A DNA stretch of 16,136 nt from positions 1 to 16,136 of the forward strand of contig CAZSOU010000057.1 of the NCBI GenBank assembly GCA_964608595.1, read 5' to 3'. The translations under genes were made by a program, and so were the position numbers. The notes below the pieces were generated by a model that saw nothing but the letters and a program-made list of their open reading frames with translations, made no database searches and was not told the origin of the DNA. This document shows, piece after piece, positions 6,309 through 13,887 of this stretch; position 1 is the first letter of the stretch; each line of letters begins with the position of its first letter. Source of the DNA: Oleiagrimonas sp964608595. Lineage in GTDB: Bacteria; Pseudomonadota; Gammaproteobacteria; Xanthomonadales; Rhodanobacteraceae.

Positions 6309-7937
6309 TCAGCCGCCACCTTGCCGCAAAATCATCTGCTGCCGCGCATATGCCTTGCGCCATGCCACGCAAGCATCCCTTGGCCGCGTCGGCAGACGTT
6401 TGACCGGTACGCGCGCGGCGTAGAAAGCAAAACGACGTTCGTCGTCGAACAGATCCAGACGCGTGAGGTATGTCAGGTCGGCCATGCGCGAACAGACCGA
6501 CCCGAGCCACTTCGGCCGCTGGCGCGCGCGCAAAATCCACTCATCGACGACCAGCAACGCCGGCGCGCCGGCATGGTGACGGCGCAAGCCCGTTCCATCC
6601 CGCTGCCAGATCGCCAGTTGCACGGCGCGGCCGTGTTTGGCGTTGAGCGGGCTGTCGAGCACGTAGACGGGACGGCTTCCATCGAACTGAAATTCCAACT
6701 CTGCCGCCAGAATGAAATTATCGGCCACCAGCACGGTGTGCGGCGGCATGGTCGCCAGCAGCTTGCGCGTCATGGCCGCACTCTGACGCCAGCCGGTGAA
6801 GTTGGTCGGGAAGGCTTTCGTGCCATGCAACAGCGTCACGAGGCGACCGCCGGATGCGGTGGCACCAAGGTAGCCATATCCCGCCAGCTGCCCCGCACCG
6901 GCCAGGGCAAACGCCGCCAGCACCCAGATTTTCCAGCCCGCACGACGCATGCGGCCGTCGGCCAGCAGCGGCGGCAAGGCGACCAGCAGCGGCAAGTAAC
7001 CCGGCAACGGCCAGTGCGCGCGAAAATGCGTGTCATCGGCAAACATGCCAAACACGAAATAACCGACCAGGAAAGTGGCCGACATTACCGCCATCAGATC
7101 CCACGGCCCCTCCTCGCGACAACGTCGCAGGCAGCGCCACAACGCCCAAAGCAGCAAGACATAAAGCAGCGGCGTGCAGGCCACGGCCTGCTCCAGCGGT
7201 TGCGCAAGCGTGTCGGCATGGAATCGCCATGGATTGCGCTCGACCAACTGGAACGCCAGACCGGCACCGTTCTGGTGCATATTGGATATCACCAGCGGAA
7301 TCAACCCTGATGCAGCGATCAGCATGGCCAGCCAGAAGCCGCCACGCCGCCATTGCGCACGCCCGCGCGGCGTCAGCACGAACAACAGCAACCCCGCCAG
7401 CATCACCATGGCGGCGCGGTAATGCGTCATCCATGCCAGCGCCAGCGCCATACCCAGCAGCAACCAGTCTCGCACGCGATTGTCGTCCATGGCGCGCGAA
7501 AGCGCGTAGAACGCCAGCATGATGGCCGCGGTCAACGGCACATCCGGCAACGCCAGCACGCCCAGTGTGCCGACCAACGGCAGCGCCATCGCGGCCAGGC
7601 CCGCCTGCCAACCGGCGCGCGGACCGAAACAGCGCCGCGCCATGGCCACCACCAGGCAGGGCAATGCCATGCCGATCACGATGAAGGGCCAGCGCATGCC
7701 CAGCAGCCCGTGCCCCGCCAACGACTCGCCGAAATGAATCAGCCAGGCCGTCAACGGAGGCAGGTCGCTGTAACCCCACGCCAGGTGACGACTTTCCTGC
7801 CAATAGAACGCTTCATCGACAAACGGCGCGAGCGTGGCGGCAATGCCCAGCTTGAGCGCCAACTCGATCACGAAAACCGCGACAAAGGCGACTCGCCAGC
7901 GTGCATTGCCGCCCGCTACACTGCGGATATCACCCAT
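6309..7937 (-). CDS. Integral membrane glycosyltransferase, ArnT/PMT (GT83) type
   Basis: A 542-residue multi-pass inner-membrane protein. Residues ~15-360 hold roughly ten hydrophobic segments, followed by a soluble C-terminal domain. The first periplasmic loop carries the family acid pair (FVDEAFYW, Asp41-Glu42), then YSDLPPLTAWL and, after two more membrane segments, LPDVPLTAA. This is the pattern of polyprenyl-phosphate-sugar-dependent transferases such as ArnT, which decorate lipid A, other glycans or proteins on the periplasmic side. The acceptor and sugar cannot be read from the sequence, and no aminoarabinose genes are nearby. ATG 7935-7937 lacks a Shine-Dalgarno. A 9-codon frame with an upstream GAGG begins at 7959 and overlaps this start. 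The gene is divergent from moxR with 20 bases between start codons. Confidence 0.88.
   Translation of the reverse strand: MGDIRSVAGGNARWRVAFVAVFVIELALKLGIAATLAPFVDEAFYWQESRHLAWGYSDLPPLTAWLIHFGESLAGHGLLGMRWPFIVIGMALPCLVVAMARRCFGPRAGWQAGLAAMALPLVGTLGVLALPDVPLTAAIMLAFYALSRAMDDNRVRDWLLLGMALALAWMTHYRAAMVMLAGLLLFVLTPRGRAQWRRGGFWLAMLIAASGLIPLVISNMHQNGAGLAFQLVERNPWRFHADTLAQPLEQAVACTPLLYVLLLWALWRCLRRCREEGPWDLMAVMSATFLVGYFVFGMFADDTHFRAHWPLPGYLPLLVALPPLLADGRMRRAGWKIWVLAAFALAGAGQLAGYGYLGATASGGRLVTLLHGTKAFPTNFTGWRQSAAMTRKLLATMPPHTVLVADNFILAAELEFQFDGSRPVYVLDSPLNAKHGRAVQLAIWQRDGTGLRRHHAGAPALLVVDEWILRARQRPKWLGSVCSRMADLTYLTRLDLFDDERRFAFYAARVPVKRLPTRPRDACVAWRKAYARQQMILRQGGG
7893..7922 (+). promoter_or_regulatory. 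Possible promoter of the moxR operon
   Basis: TCGCCA (7893-7898) and TACACT (7917-7922) are separated by 18 bases, each matching the sigma70 consensus at 4 of 6 positions. Transcription would start near 7929, just before the candidate MoxR start codons at 7940 and 7958. The boxes lie inside the 5' coding region of the divergent glycosyltransferase gene, as they must given the 20-base gap. Confidence 0.3.
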
Positions 7938-7957
7938 GCATGCGATTCCCGATTTTC

Positions 7958-8896
7958 ATGGTTGCCTCTTTTCCCGTTGCCAATGATTTGCGTGATCGTC
8001 TGAACCGGGCGTTGGCCCAGGTCAACAGCGTATTGCTGGGCAAACCACGCCAGGTCAAGCTGGCTTTTGCCTGCCTGATCGCCGGTGGTCATCTGCTTCT
8101 GGAAGATGTCCCGGGTGTCGGCAAGACCACCCTGGCGCGTGCATTGGCGGCCACATTCGATCTGGATTTCCAGCGTATCCAATTCACCAGCGATTTGCTG
8201 CCATCGGACATTATCGGCATCAGCGTATATGAACGCGAAGCAGGCAATTTCCGCTTTCACCCCGGACCGATCCTGACACAGCTGCTCCTGGCCGACGAAA
8301 TCAATCGCGCCACACCCAAAACGCAAAGTGCGCTGCTGGAAGCGATGGCCGAAGGTCAGGCCACAGTGGACGGCCGCACGCACCAGTTGCCGCACCCGTT
8401 TTTCGTGGTTGCCACGCAAAATCCACTGGACCTGGCCGGCACCTTCCCGTTGCCCGATTCGCAGCTGGACCGCTTCATGCTGCGTCTGAGTCTGGACTAT
8501 CCCGACGCCGCAGCCGAACGGGCTCTGCTGACCGGCAGCGACAGCCGCCAGACGCTGGACGGACTGCAACCCTGTCTGGATGTCGACGCCATCGACGCAC
8601 TGCGTCGGGACGCAAGCAACGTCACCACCGCCCCCGCCCTGCTCGACTACCTGCAGGCGCTGCTTGCCGCCAGTCGTCATCACGCCGACATTCGCGTCGG
8701 TTTGTCGCCGCGCGCCGGCTTGGCATTGCTCGCCGCCGCGCGCGCCTGGGCGCTGTTGCACCAACGTGATTACGTCATTCCCGAAGACATTCAGGCCTTG
8801 TTCGTGCCCGTGACAGCACACCGCCTGCTGCCGGGACGGGGCGCGAGCCGACGTGCACTGGCGCGTGCCTTGCTGGCCGATGTGGCCGTGGAATGA
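7958..8896 (+). CDS. MoxR-family AAA ATPase
   Basis: A 312-residue cytoplasmic AAA+ ATPase of the MoxR branch. It shows Walker A PGVGKTT (52-58), then FQRIQFTSDLLPSDIIG, Walker B LLLADEINRATPKTQSALLEAM (109-130), sensor 1 VATQNP (151-156) and FPLPDSQLDRF (163-173). The C-terminal lid includes VGLSPRAGLALLAAARAWAL and YVIPEDIQALFVPVTAHRL. MoxR proteins are chaperone-like ATPases working with DUF58 and VWA proteins. The frame is open back to 7901; I chose ATG 7958, with ATG 7940 as the alternative, and neither has a ribosome binding site. The stop overlaps the DUF58 start as ATGA, the first of two such junctions in this operon. Confidence 0.93.
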   Translation: MVASFPVANDLRDRLNRALAQVNSVLLGKPRQVKLAFACLIAGGHLLLEDVPGVGKTTLARALAATFDLDFQRIQFTSDLLPSDIIGISVYEREAGNFRFHPGPILTQLLLADEINRATPKTQSALLEAMAEGQATVDGRTHQLPHPFFVVATQNPLDLAGTFPLPDSQLDRFMLRLSLDYPDAAAERALLTGSDSRQTLDGLQPCLDVDAIDALRRDASNVTTAPALLDYLQALLAASRHHADIRVGLSPRAGLALLAAARAWALLHQRDYVIPEDIQALFVPVTAHRLLPGRGASRRALARALLADVAVE

Positions 8897-9888
8897 AGAA
8901 TGCCGCACCCGCCGCGTCGCCGACCCGCGATGGCGCGTCCGGGGCCTGGCGTCGCACGTGGCGTTGGCTGAGCACCGCGCTGACACGTGGCAAGGAGCCT
9001 GAAGCACTGCCCATCGTGCTGGGACGCAAACGCATCTACCTGTTGCCCACCGGATTCGGTGCGGGCTTTGCATTGATTCTGGCCGTGATGCTGCTGGGCG
9101 CGCTCAATTATTCCAACAATGCCGCGCTTCTGTTGACGGCCCTGCTTGGCGCCATTGCCGCCGGCAGCCTGCTGACCACGTTTCGCGGCATGAACGGCTT
9201 GCGGCTGGACGGCGTGCGCGGCGGCAATGCGCAGGCCGGTGAAAGCATGCGACTGGAAATGGATTTTGCCGTTGCATCGCGTGCCCGCCACGCGTTGTGT
9301 CTGGACATTGACGGTCAGACGCTGGCTTTCGACATCCCCGACCACCATGGCCGGACACTCGCGTTGTACCTGCCCACGACGCAACGCGGCTGGCTGGCAC
9401 TGCCCCGCATCCGCGTGCATACCAGCTGGCCCTTCGGCATGTTTCGGGCGTGGGGCTGGATGCATCCGGATCTGCGCGTGCTGGTGTATCCGCGTCCGGA
9501 AAGCGATGGTCCGCCGCCCTCCGGTGTCGGCGCCGGCGATCAGCAGCGCCATCCGCGTTTGCACGATGGCAGCGACCTGGCTTCATTGCGCGCCTATCAT
9601 CATGGTGATCCGATGAAGCTGATTGCCTGGAAAGCCAGCGCGCGCCACGAAGACTTGCTGGTGCGCGAATTCGAACGCCCTGCCAGTCGCCACGAGTGGG
9701 CCCTGGACTGGAACGATACGACAGGTTTGCCGCACGAAGCGCGTATTGCACGACTGGCGCGCTGGATCGGCGAAGCACGTGTCGCCGGCCATCAATGGAG
9801 CCTGCGCCTGCCCGAGCGCACATTGAGCCTCGACAGCGGCAACGAGCATTATCACCAATGCATGCGCGCACTGGCGCTGCTGCCATGA
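8893..9888 (+). CDS. DUF58 domain membrane protein
   Basis: A 331-residue protein. A basic N-terminal stretch is followed by two adjacent membrane segments (about 51-70 and 74-94). A soluble region then contains the DUF58 core, GSDLASLRAYHHGDPMKLI (226-244) running on to AWKASARHEDLLVREFERP. DUF58 proteins are regular partners of MoxR ATPases and transglutaminases in envelope-related clusters; their biochemical activity is unknown. TTQRGWLALPRIRVHTSWPFGMFRAW is also typical. Both ends overlap neighbours by four bases (ATGA at 8893 and at 9885), so the three proteins are probably made together. No VWA domain or metal-site motif is seen here. Confidence 0.93.
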   Translation: MKNAAPAASPTRDGASGAWRRTWRWLSTALTRGKEPEALPIVLGRKRIYLLPTGFGAGFALILAVMLLGALNYSNNAALLLTALLGAIAAGSLLTTFRGMNGLRLDGVRGGNAQAGESMRLEMDFAVASRARHALCLDIDGQTLAFDIPDHHGRTLALYLPTTQRGWLALPRIRVHTSWPFGMFRAWGWMHPDLRVLVYPRPESDGPPPSGVGAGDQQRHPRLHDGSDLASLRAYHHGDPMKLIAWKASARHEDLLVREFERPASRHEWALDWNDTTGLPHEARIARLARWIGEARVAGHQWSLRLPERTLSLDSGNEHYHQCMRALALLP

Positions 9889-11897
9889 GCGCGGTCGTCG
9901 CCAGCACCGCATCGAAGCGCGACCGGCGGCGCGCAGCCACCACGGCGGCACTCAGCGAGCGCGGGTTCACGCTCCTGTGTCTGACCATGGCCGTGGTGCT
10001 GGCATTGCATGCAGGGCACATGCCGTGGTGGTTGACCCTGGTACTGGCCACCATACTGGGCTGGCGCTGGTGGCAACGCCGCCGTCACGGGACGCGTATC
10101 AGCTGGTGGCTGCGTTTGCCGTTGACACTGCTGCTGCCGGTGGTCGTCGTCGCCACCTACGGCACCGTGTTCGGACGCCGGCCCGGCTGTGCGTTGGCGG
10201 TCGGCTTGTTGGTGTTGAAGACCCTGGAAAGCGAAACCCCGCGCGATGCCCGCACCGGCATCGCCTTCGCCTGTTTTGCGCTGATGTGCGCGTTGCTGTT
10301 CGGTCAGGGCATGGTGATGACGGCCGTGGTGATTCTGGGGCTGATGCCGGCGCTGGCCTGCCTGCGTGCGCTGGAGCCCGGCCACGGCAAGCCCGCATGG
10401 ACCCGTGAATTCACCCCGGTGCTCAAAGCCATGGCCCTGGCCATTCCGCTGGCGCTGGCCGCGTTCGTTTTCCTGCCGCGCCTGAGCTCGCCACTGTGGG
10501 GCGCACAGAACAGTGCCCAGGCGCGCACCGGCATCGGAGGGCGCATGTCGCCGGGTGACTTCACCCAGCTTCTGATCGACGACAGCCCGGCATTCCGGGT
10601 CACGTTCGACGGTCGGGTGCCACCGCCTGCCCAGCGCTATTTCCGCGGCCCGGTACTATGGTGGTTCGACGGTCGCAGCTGGACCACGCGCGGTCATCTC
10701 TCGGGCGGCGGGCATGCGCATCCGGAAACCATGGGCTATGCCAAGCCGGTGTATCGCTACACCGTGGCATTGGAACCATCGCACCAGCACTGGTTGTTTG
10801 CGCTGGATGTGCCGCTGTCGACACCGCCGGGCGCACGCATGAACAGCGCGCATACGCTCACATGGCACAAGCGTATCGGTCATCTTCTGCGCTATCGGGT
10901 GCAATCCAGCACGCGCCACGTCCTGGCGCCACGCTTGAGTGCACGGGAGAAACATCTGGCACTGGAGTTGCCAGTCGGTTTCGATCCGCGGGCACAAGCG
11001 TTGGCCGAGTCGTGGCGGCGCAAATACGGCCGCAACGATGCCGCGATCGCACAAGCTGCGCTGAAGATGTTCCACGATGGCGGCTTTCGCTACACCCTCA
11101 ATCCGCCGCCACTGGGCCACGACAGCATCGACGAATTCCTGTTTTCCACCAAAGCCGGTTTTTGCGAGCACTACGCCTCGTCGTTCACTTTTCTCATGCG
11201 TGCCGCCGGCATTCCCGCGCGCGTCGTGACCGGCTATCAAGGCGGCTACTGGAACAAATCGGCACATTACCTTCTGGTGCGCCAGTCGGATGCGCATGCC
11301 TGGAGCGAAGTGTGGCTCGAAGGCCGTGGCTGGACACGCTTCGATCCCACCGCCGCGGTGCGCCCCGAACGCGTCAGCCTGGGCGCGATGGCTGCCGACG
11401 GCAACAGCGCCCACTGGTATCAGCGCGGCTGGTTGAAGGCGCTGCGCAATCGCTGGGATGTCGTCAACCATTGGTGGGGTCAGGCCGTTGTCGGGTTTGA
11501 CACGTTGCGCCAACGGGGTCTGCTGACGTCATTCGGCATTCGTCAGGTCAACACCGGCGTGTTGCTGCTGGCACTGGCCGCCAGCCTGATTCTGGTGATG
11601 TTGCTGGCTGCAGCGTTCACGTTGGTGCCCAGACGCCACGGTAACCGGCTTGATGCCGCCATGGCCCTGTTGCGCCAACGCCTGGCACGTGCAGGCGTGG
11701 CGCGTCGACCCAGCGAAGGACCGCGGCATTTTTTCGCTCGCGCGGCGCGCGCACTGCCGCACGAGCGCGACCGTCTCAATGTATTGGGAGACGCTTGGAT
11801 ACGCCTGCGTTACGCGCAATCGTCACCGGCACCGGACGCCGTTCGCGCTTTTTGTCGCGCGGTACGGGATTTTCGCCCCCGCCGCGTGGTCAAATAG
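9885..11897 (+). CDS. tgpA: TgpA-type membrane transglutaminase (DUF3488 + transglutaminase core)
   Basis: A 670-residue inner-membrane protein. The N-terminal ~195 residues hold about five or six membrane segments (DUF3488). A periplasmic domain follows with a transglutaminase-like triad: Cys427 in AGFCEHYASSF, His471 in SDAHAWSEVW and Asp487 in RFDPTAA. A final membrane segment (about 558-582, VLLLALAASLILVMLLAA) precedes a ~90-residue cytoplasmic tail (DUF4129-like). In Pseudomonas aeruginosa TgpA has been reported as essential; its substrate is unknown, and a role in the cell envelope is inferred. The frame is open 63 codons further upstream, inside the DUF58 gene, but ATG 9885 overlaps that gene's stop as ATGA and starts a normal N-terminus. 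The slp gene follows 68 bases on. Confidence 0.94.
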   Translation: MSAVVASTASKRDRRRAATTAALSERGFTLLCLTMAVVLALHAGHMPWWLTLVLATILGWRWWQRRRHGTRISWWLRLPLTLLLPVVVVATYGTVFGRRPGCALAVGLLVLKTLESETPRDARTGIAFACFALMCALLFGQGMVMTAVVILGLMPALACLRALEPGHGKPAWTREFTPVLKAMALAIPLALAAFVFLPRLSSPLWGAQNSAQARTGIGGRMSPGDFTQLLIDDSPAFRVTFDGRVPPPAQRYFRGPVLWWFDGRSWTTRGHLSGGGHAHPETMGYAKPVYRYTVALEPSHQHWLFALDVPLSTPPGARMNSAHTLTWHKRIGHLLRYRVQSSTRHVLAPRLSAREKHLALELPVGFDPRAQALAESWRRKYGRNDAAIAQAALKMFHDGGFRYTLNPPPLGHDSIDEFLFSTKAGFCEHYASSFTFLMRAAGIPARVVTGYQGGYWNKSAHYLLVRQSDAHAWSEVWLEGRGWTRFDPTAAVRPERVSLGAMAADGNSAHWYQRGWLKALRNRWDVVNHWWGQAVVGFDTLRQRGLLTSFGIRQVNTGVLLLALAASLILVMLLAAAFTLVPRRHGNRLDAAMALLRQRLARAGVARRPSEGPRHFFARAARALPHERDRLNVLGDAWIRLRYAQSSPAPDAVRAFCRAVRDFRPRRVVK

Positions 11898-11965
11898 GCA
11901 GGACACCATCGTTTTCCGCAACCACGGATATGTTTGCCATGTTCAACCCGAAGGGCTCCAACCAC

Positions 11966-12556
11966 ATGTTTCACCTCGTTCATTGGTGGAAACCCGCCCT
12001 GGCGGCCGCCGGGGCGCTGACCTTGGGCGCGTGCGCCACGATTCCGCAACCGCTGACAGGGGTATATTCACCGATCAAACCCTCACAAGCGGCGCAAGGC
12101 GGCGCCGGTGGCACACCGGTGCGCTGGGGTGGCGAAATCATCAAGACCACGCCCGAAGAACACCAGACCTGCTTCTACGTTCTGTCGCAACCTCTCGACG
12201 ACACCGCACGTCCTGTCGACGATGGCGCCAGTCAGGGCCGTTTCCTGGCCTGCCGCAACGGCTTTTATGATCCGGAGGTATTCACCAAAGGCCGCGAAGT
12301 GACCTTCACCGGCACGCTGCATGGCATCGTGTCGAAAAAGGTGGGCAAGTTCGATTACGCCTACCCGCGCGTGGAAGCCGACACCGTGTATCTGTGGCCC
12401 AAACGCCCGCGCATCGTTCGCTACAACAACCCGTATTACGGCAATCCGTTCTGGGGACCGATCGGTCCGTGGTACGACCCGTTCTGGTATCCGCCGCGCC
12501 AGCGCGTGATCATCGTGCATCGCCCTCCGCCGCCGCCACCGCCGAAGGGCAAGTGA
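11966..12556 (+). CDS. slp: Slp family outer-membrane lipoprotein
   Basis: A 196-residue lipoprotein. The signal peptide ends in the lipobox LGAC (20-23), so Cys23 would be lipidated; the following Ala does not give inner-membrane retention, so outer-membrane sorting is expected. Slp features are CATIPQPLTGVYSP, RWGGEIIKT, SQGRFLACRNGFYDPEVFTKGREVTFTGTLHG and a late YPRVEADTVYLWP. The C-terminus is unusual: Tyr/Trp/Pro/Gly-rich (NNPYYGNPFWGPIGPWYDPFWYPP) ending in seven prolines and KGK. E. coli Slp is induced in stationary phase; its role is poorly known. I chose ATG 11966 because it gives a normal lipoprotein signal, with GAAGG 11 bases upstream. ATGs at 11930 and 11939 are possible, and the frame is open back into tgpA. 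Confidence 0.88.
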   Translation: MFHLVHWWKPALAAAGALTLGACATIPQPLTGVYSPIKPSQAAQGGAGGTPVRWGGEIIKTTPEEHQTCFYVLSQPLDDTARPVDDGASQGRFLACRNGFYDPEVFTKGREVTFTGTLHGIVSKKVGKFDYAYPRVEADTVYLWPKRPRIVRYNNPYYGNPFWGPIGPWYDPFWYPPRQRVIIVHRPPPPPPPKGK

Positions 12557-12558
12557 TC

Positions 12559-12598
12559 GAAACGGAAAACGCCGGTCTGCACCGGCGTTTTCCGTTTC
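12559..12598. terminator. Strong bidirectional terminator between slp and the HIT gene
   Basis: A perfect 18-bp inverted repeat (12559-12576 with 12581-12598) around a 4-base loop CTGC. The 3' arm reads GCGTTTTCCGTTTC on both strands, so each direction ends in a T-rich stem arm. It starts 3 bases after the slp stop, and the convergent HIT gene ends 105 bases away, so one element can serve both. It is the strongest hairpin in the window. Confidence 0.88.
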
Positions 12599-12703
12599 TC
12601 TCCCAATGCCGCGCCCGGACATCGCATTTTCAGATGTGCATCCCTTGTGCGACAGCCGCAACGCTCGAGGAACAGCGCCTGAAATGCGCTCCGGCAGCAA
12701 CGA
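12599..12703. other. Short convergent intergenic region
   Basis: About 105 bases between the slp terminator and the stop of the HIT gene. Only a weak AGCGC/GCGCT stem (near 12675-12695) is visible on the minus strand; no coding frame has family character. It is probably the 3' untranslated region of the HIT transcript. Confidence 0.5.
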
Positions 12704-13048
12704 TCAGCCTGGCGGCCAGTGCATCGTGCGACCGCCCAACAAATGAAAGTGCAGGTGATACACCGTCTGCCCGCCATCTTCGTTGCAGTTGATCACCACC
12801 CGGTAGCCCTTTTCGGACAAGCCCTTGTCACGCGCATACGCCGCGACGGAAAGCAGCAAACGCCCCAATAATTCGGCCTGCTCGGGCGTGGCGTCGTCCA
12901 AGGTGGGAATCGGCTCGCGTGGAATGAACAGCACGTGCGTGGGTGCTTGCGGATTGACGTCGGTGAAACCCACGACGTGTTCATCCTCGTACACGATATC
13001 GGCGGGAATTTCGTGACGCAGAATCTTGGCAAAAATCGTGTCGGACAT
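12704..13048 (-). CDS. hinT: Histidine triad (HIT/HinT) nucleotide-binding protein
   Basis: A 114-residue HIT protein, a dimeric cytoplasmic hydrolase of purine nucleoside phosphoramidates and acyl-adenylates. The triad is H98-L-H100-F-H102-L-L in QTVYHLHFHLLGGR, with the catalytic histidine His100. The N-terminus DTIFAKILRHEIPADIVYEDE and the central FIPREPIPTLDDA are typical of HinT. The length is normal. ATG 13046-13048 follows GGGTG at about 7 bases. The gene stands alone on the minus strand, facing slp, with a shared terminator downstream. An unusual 218-base noncoding stretch lies upstream. Confidence 0.96.
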   Translation of the reverse strand: MSDTIFAKILRHEIPADIVYEDEHVVGFTDVNPQAPTHVLFIPREPIPTLDDATPEQAELLGRLLLSVAAYARDKGLSEKGYRVVINCNEDGGQTVYHLHFHLLGGRTMHWPPG

Positions 13049-13266
13049 CGCTTGTCACCCGTATTGAACGATACCGAGAGCCTAGGAGCTTGGGCCGTGG
13101 AAACACAAGCGGCTGCGGCTTCCCGGACTTGGACTGCTTTCCCGCCCATTTTCGTTAAACAGAACCACTATTGGCCTCAAATGGTCGAAAAATCTGCCTC
13201 AAAACCGCTTCGCCTCGTTCGCATGGTTCCTGCGGCCCAGGCTCCCGGCCGGTTGACGGCACGTCC
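13049..13266. other. Unassigned 218-base intergenic region upstream of hinT
   Basis: No recognised gene. It differs from its surroundings by an A/T-rich core (13150-13210) with GCCTCAAA repeated at 13174-13181 and 13196-13203, exactly 22 bases apart. On the minus strand a 15-codon frame (13177-13224, MRTRRSGFEADFSTI) begins 2 bases after AGGAA. Further on, minus-strand pieces TCTGTTTA and AAGTCCGGGAAG recall parts of bacterial SRP RNA, but the required helix 8 does not form, so I do not call one. It must contain the hinT promoter; I see only a weak CAATAC-like -10. Possible contents are a small RNA, an operator, or a dispersed repeat. Confidence 0.4.
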
Positions 13267-13857
13267 CTACGAACGGGTGCCGAATGCATGTGCAAGCGTG
13301 GAGCGATCGACGTATTCCAGCTCGCCACCCACCGGCACGCCTTGCGTCAAGTGCGTGGTGCGCACGTCGGCGGCTTCGGCCAGTTGCGTCAGGTAATGCG
13401 CCGTGGCCTGACCTTCCACGGTGGCATTGGTGGCAATGATCATTTCCTCGACCACCCCTTCGGCCAGACGATCGGCCAGTCGATCCAGTCCCAGCTCCGC
13501 CGGGCCCAGTCCGTCCAGCGGCGACAAGCGCCCCAACAAGACGAAATAATGGCCGCGATAATCGGTCGCCTGCTCGATGGCGGCAAGATCGGCCGGGCTT
13601 TCGACCACGCACAGCACGTGCTCGTCGCGATTGGCGTTGGCACACAATCGGCACACGGCATCCTCGCTGAAATTCCGACAGCGTGAACAATTGCCGATGT
13701 CCCGCATGGCCGCATCCAGGGCGCCCGCCAACCGTTGCCCGCCGACACGCTCGCGTTCCAGCAGATGAAACGCCATTCGCTGCGCACTCTTGGCCCCCAC
13801 GCCGGGCAAACAGCGCAGGGAGTCGATAAGTTCGTCGAGCAGCTTGGAGCCGGACAT
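13267..13857 (-). CDS. recR: Recombination protein RecR
   Basis: A 196-residue RecR, which with RecF/RecO loads RecA at single-strand gaps. Domain order is normal: helix-hairpin-helix LIDSLRCLPGVGAKSAQRMAF (about 10-30), zinc finger with Cys57, Cys60, Cys69 and Cys72 (NCSRC...VCRLC), then a Toprim domain from about 80 (LCVVESPADLAAIE, YFVLLGRLSPLDGLGP, EMIIATNATVEGQATAHYL), and the C-terminal GVPVGGELEYVDRSTLAHAF. It is the third gene of dnaX-ybaB-recR, 30 bases after ybaB. No clear Shine-Dalgarno precedes ATG 13855-13857. Confidence 0.98.
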   Translation of the reverse strand: MSGSKLLDELIDSLRCLPGVGAKSAQRMAFHLLERERVGGQRLAGALDAAMRDIGNCSRCRNFSEDAVCRLCANANRDEHVLCVVESPADLAAIEQATDYRGHYFVLLGRLSPLDGLGPAELGLDRLADRLAEGVVEEMIIATNATVEGQATAHYLTQLAEAADVRTTHLTQGVPVGGELEYVDRSTLAHAFGTRS

Positions 13858-13887
13858 GGTCGGAAACGGAACCCGGGACGCAGGCGC

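Noticed and set aside
9696..9884. An in-frame 63-codon upstream extension of the tgpA gene
   Set aside because: It lies entirely inside the DUF58 gene in another frame, has no membrane-protein character, and ATG 9885 overlaps the DUF58 stop as ATGA, the same junction as between moxR and DUF58.
11795..11965. An upstream extension of slp starting inside tgpA
   Set aside because: It would put 57 residues before a proper lipoprotein signal peptide; the lipobox is only functional with a start near 11966 (or 11930/11939).
13080..13180. A possible SRP (4.5S) RNA gene on the minus strand
   Set aside because: TCTGTTTA and AAGTCCGGGAAG resemble parts of it, but the near-invariant helix 8 with its GGAA tetraloop and flanking internal loops does not form. 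Kept only as a lead in the findings.
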